A stretch of DNA of 55,915 bases, from assembly GCA_945787655.1 (NCBI GenBank), contig CALZIJ010000017.1, positions 1 through 55,915 of the forward strand, read 5' to 3'. The position numbers and the translations under genes are program-made. Source of the stretch: Nitrospiria bacterium (GTDB lineage: Bacteria; Nitrospirota; Nitrospiria; SBBL01; JAADHI01). Position 1 is the stretch's first letter. Every line of letters starts with the position of its first letter. The notes beneath the pieces are model-generated. The model did no database searches and was not told where the DNA came from. It saw only the letters and a list, made by a program, of their open reading frames with translations. Shown piece by piece: positions 54,221 through 55,915 of this stretch.

Positions 54221-55452
54221 TTTCCTTCCTTTTGTAATGTGTTTTGAAAACTTTTGAGGTTGGGCTGAATATGCCAGGGCGCGCCAACAGCCGGCGCAAT
54301 GGCTTCCTGTGTTTTGAGCCCGTTTCCGGTAATGTAGGCCACGACCGATTTATTTTTTTGAAATACACCTTGATTGGCAAGTTTTTTCAAGACAGCGATG
54401 GTGACCCCGCCCGCCGTTTCAGTAAAAATACCTTCATTTTCCGCCAAGAGCTTGATGCCTTCAATGATTTCTGTATCGGATACCGATTCTATTAATCCCC
54501 CAGTCTCTTGCGCAATTTTAATCGCATAAAACCCATCCGCCGGATTGCCGATTGCGAGGGATTTTGCGATCGTATCCGGCTTTACCGGTTGAATAAAGTC
54601 TTTCTTTTTCTTGAACGCGGTCGCCACAGGGGAGCAGCCTTCCGCCTGTGCGCCATGAATTTGGGTGGTGACGGAGGGGATTAAGTTCAAGCGTTCGAAT
54701 TCATGAAAACCCTTGTAGATTTTAGTCAGAAGCGAACCCGATGCAATTGGGACGACAACGTGATCAGGGGCTTGCCATCCCAGTGCTTCCGCCGTTTCAA
54801 AAGCGAGGGTTTTTGAACCTTCGGAATAATAGGGGCGGACGTTAATATTCACAAATGCCCAAGGGTATTCTCCGGCGATTTCACTGCAAAGCCGGTTGAC
54901 ATCGTCATAAGTTCCTTCAACTGCAACGACATTGGGTTTATAAACGAGGTTGCCGAGAATTTTACCCGCCTCCAGGTCCGCAGGGATAAATACGAAACAT
55001 TTAAAATTGGCTTCCGCTGCATTTGCGGAAACAGAATTGGCCAGATTTCCGGTAGAGGCGCAGGCGACGGTATCAAAACCCAGTTCCCGTGCACGGGTGA
55101 GTGCGACGGCGACCACACGATCTTTAAAGGAAAGTGTCGGGGCATTGACCGAGTCATTTTTAAGATAAAGGTAATCCAGTCCGAGTTGTTTGCCCAGGTT
55201 TTTGGCATGGACAAAAGGTGTAAAGCCGGTATTTAGCCCCACTGTCGGTTGGCTTTCCACGGGAAGCAGATCCGCATAACGCCAAAGACTCAAGGGGCCC
55301 TGCATAATCTTTTCCTTTGAGATGTTTTTCTGGATTACTTCGTAATTGTAGGCGACTTCAAGTGGTCCAAAACAGAATTCACAAACATGAATGGCTTCTG
55401 CGGGATATGGTTTTTTGCACTCTTTACAAAATAGTCCTTTAATCTTGTCCAT
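54217..55452 (-). CDS. thrC: Threonine synthase family PLP enzyme
   Basis: A 411-residue PLP enzyme that normally turns O-phosphohomoserine into threonine. A zinc-ribbon-like N-terminus has four cysteines (CKECKKPYPAE and CEFCFGP). The core has NDSVNAPTLSFKDRVVAVAL (PLP Lys in SFKDR), ACASTGNLANSVSANAA, and VVPIASGSLLTKIY. The ATG at 55452 has AAGGA about 10 bases upstream; the frame is open to 55608 with no protein-like content. It is tightly coupled to a sulfur-carrier gene, so a side role in sulfur transfer to the same substrate is possible. Threonine synthesis is the safer call. Confidence 0.92.
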   Translation of the reverse strand: MDKIKGLFCKECKKPYPAEAIHVCEFCFGPLEVAYNYEVIQKNISKEKIMQGPLSLWRYADLLPVESQPTVGLNTGFTPFVHAKNLGKQLGLDYLYLKNDSVNAPTLSFKDRVVAVALTRARELGFDTVACASTGNLANSVSANAAEANFKCFVFIPADLEAGKILGNLVYKPNVVAVEGTYDDVNRLCSEIAGEYPWAFVNINVRPYYSEGSKTLAFETAEALGWQAPDHVVVPIASGSLLTKIYKGFHEFERLNLIPSVTTQIHGAQAEGCSPVATAFKKKKDFIQPVKPDTIAKSLAIGNPADGFYAIKIAQETGGLIESVSDTEIIEGIKLLAENEGIFTETAGGVTIAVLKKLANQGVFQKNKSVVAYITGNGLKTQEAIAPAVGAPWHIQPNLKSFQNTLQKEGK

Positions 55453-55456
55453 TAAA

Positions 55457-55915
55457 TTAAGCGTCCTTTTGGGCGGTTTCAAGGGGATCGAAATCACAGA
55501 CTTCCTGCACGGCCATCTCCAAAGTTGTAATACTGGGACGCGTTCCGCAAAGTGGGCAGTCCGGGTTCTTTTTGATTTTGATTTCCCGAAACTGGGTTTG
55601 CAGGGCATGATATGTGAGGATACGGTCTGTCAGGGGTGTTCCCGCTCCCAAAATCAGTTTAAGGACTTCAGTGGCTTGCAAAGTTCCAATGAGCCCCGCC
55701 AGAGCGCCCAATACACCGGCTTCCTGGCAGCTGGGAACCACCCCTTGCGCGGGCAGCTTCGGGAAAATACACCGGTAACAGGCACTTTTACCGGGGATGA
55801 TTGTAAAAAGCTGACCGTCGAAGCGAAGGATACCCCCGTGAATCAGGGGTTTGTTCGTGAAAAACGCCGCATCGTTGATTAAAAATTTAGCGGGGAAATT
55901 ATCTGTACCATCAAT
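55457..55915 (-). CDS. Second MoeB/ThiF-type enzyme, cut by window edge
   Basis: The C-terminal 152 residues of an E1-like adenylyltransferase. The reverse strand reads IDGTDNFPAKFLINDAAFF from the edge, then GGILRFDGQLFTIIPG, zinc pair CYRCIFP, the SCQEAGVLGALAG block and a final zinc pair DCPLCGT. It is closely similar to the moeB-like gene at 52828-53652, so the thrC-moaD-NIL set is flanked by two related enzymes. Its start lies outside the window. Confidence 0.92.
   Translation of the reverse strand: MDGTDNFPAKFLINDAAFFTNKPLIHGGILRFDGQLFTIIPGKSACYRCIFPKLPAQGVVPSCQEAGVLGALAGLIGTLQATEVLKLILGAGTPLTDRILTYHALQTQFREIKIKKNPDCPLCGTRPSITTLEMAVQEVCDFDPLETAQKDA

Noticed and set aside
1-55915. CRISPR arrays, prophage, rRNA genes, complete insertion sequences
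   Set aside because: No array of regularly spaced direct repeats, no phage structural genes, no rRNA sequence and no transposase gene were recognised on either strand.

Overview
The window reads as one contiguous stretch of a chromosome from a Gram-negative, flagellated bacterium. An outer membrane is shown by flagellar L- and P-ring proteins, a BamD-like lipoprotein, SurA-like chaperones and a heptose-1-phosphate adenylyltransferase. Gene order (flgF-G-A-H, flgI-J-M-N-K-L, csrA-fliW-fliC-flaG-fliD-fliS-fliT), strong sigma-54 and sigma-28 promoter matches, SPINDLY-type glycosyltransferases and the thrC-moaD-NIL-moeB cluster together remind me most of Nitrospirota or a neighbouring deep lineage. 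This placement is an inference and not proven. Genes are tightly packed, with many 4-bp ATGA or GTGA overlaps.

Layout. 1-271: 5' part of msrA on the minus strand. 473-3629: sigma-54 promoter and flgF-flgG-flgA-flgH. 3630-6495: an island splitting the flagellar operon, with a shattered phosphate/phosphonate-binding protein gene (phnD type), an intact phosphate-selective-porin-like gene and a shattered chemoreceptor gene. 6719-12198: a second sigma-54 promoter, flgI and flgJ, then a sigma-28 promoter and flgM-flgN-flgK-flgL. 12225-28957: a glycan island opened by a third sigma-54 promoter. It holds CDP-glucose and deoxysugar enzymes, three small methyltransferases, a two-subunit 2-oxoacid dehydrogenase E1, a lipoyl-domain/NeuD-type acyltransferase fusion, an epimerase, and three SPINDLY/OGT glycosyltransferase modules in two genes, one of which carries a one-base frameshift. 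28951-34776: csrA, fliW, flagellin (sigma-28 promoter plus a CsrA-type hairpin in its leader), flaG, fliD, fliS, fliT and a terminator.

34906-55915 is mostly housekeeping: tRNA-Leu(GAG), engB; on the minus strand hldE (adenylyltransferase half)-mfd-two PPIC isomerases, a siroheme synthase domain and a BamD-like lipoprotein; on the plus strand fabH, tRNA-Leu(UAG) and tig-clpP-clpX; then a methyltransferase, anmK, a REC-PAS-GGDEF-EAL protein and a lipoprotein alpha/beta hydrolase. The window ends in a minus-strand sulfur-carrier cluster: moeB-like (cut by the window end), thrC, moaD/thiS-like, NIL-domain protein and a second moeB-like gene.

How it fits together. Sigma-54 sites precede the rod and ring genes and the glycan island, while sigma-28 sites precede flgM and fliC, so the glycan genes are probably switched on with the hook-basal body, ahead of flagellin. 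CsrA and FliW, encoded just upstream of fliC, probably gate flagellin translation. The glycan island most likely decorates the Ser/Thr-rich centre of the flagellin. Its most unusual element is the E1-alpha/E1-beta pair joined to a protein with lipoyl and subunit-binding domains but a NeuD/PglD left-handed beta-helix acyltransferase where the normal E2 catalytic domain should be. This suggests a dedicated machine that makes an acyl group from a 2-oxoacid and places it on a nucleotide sugar.
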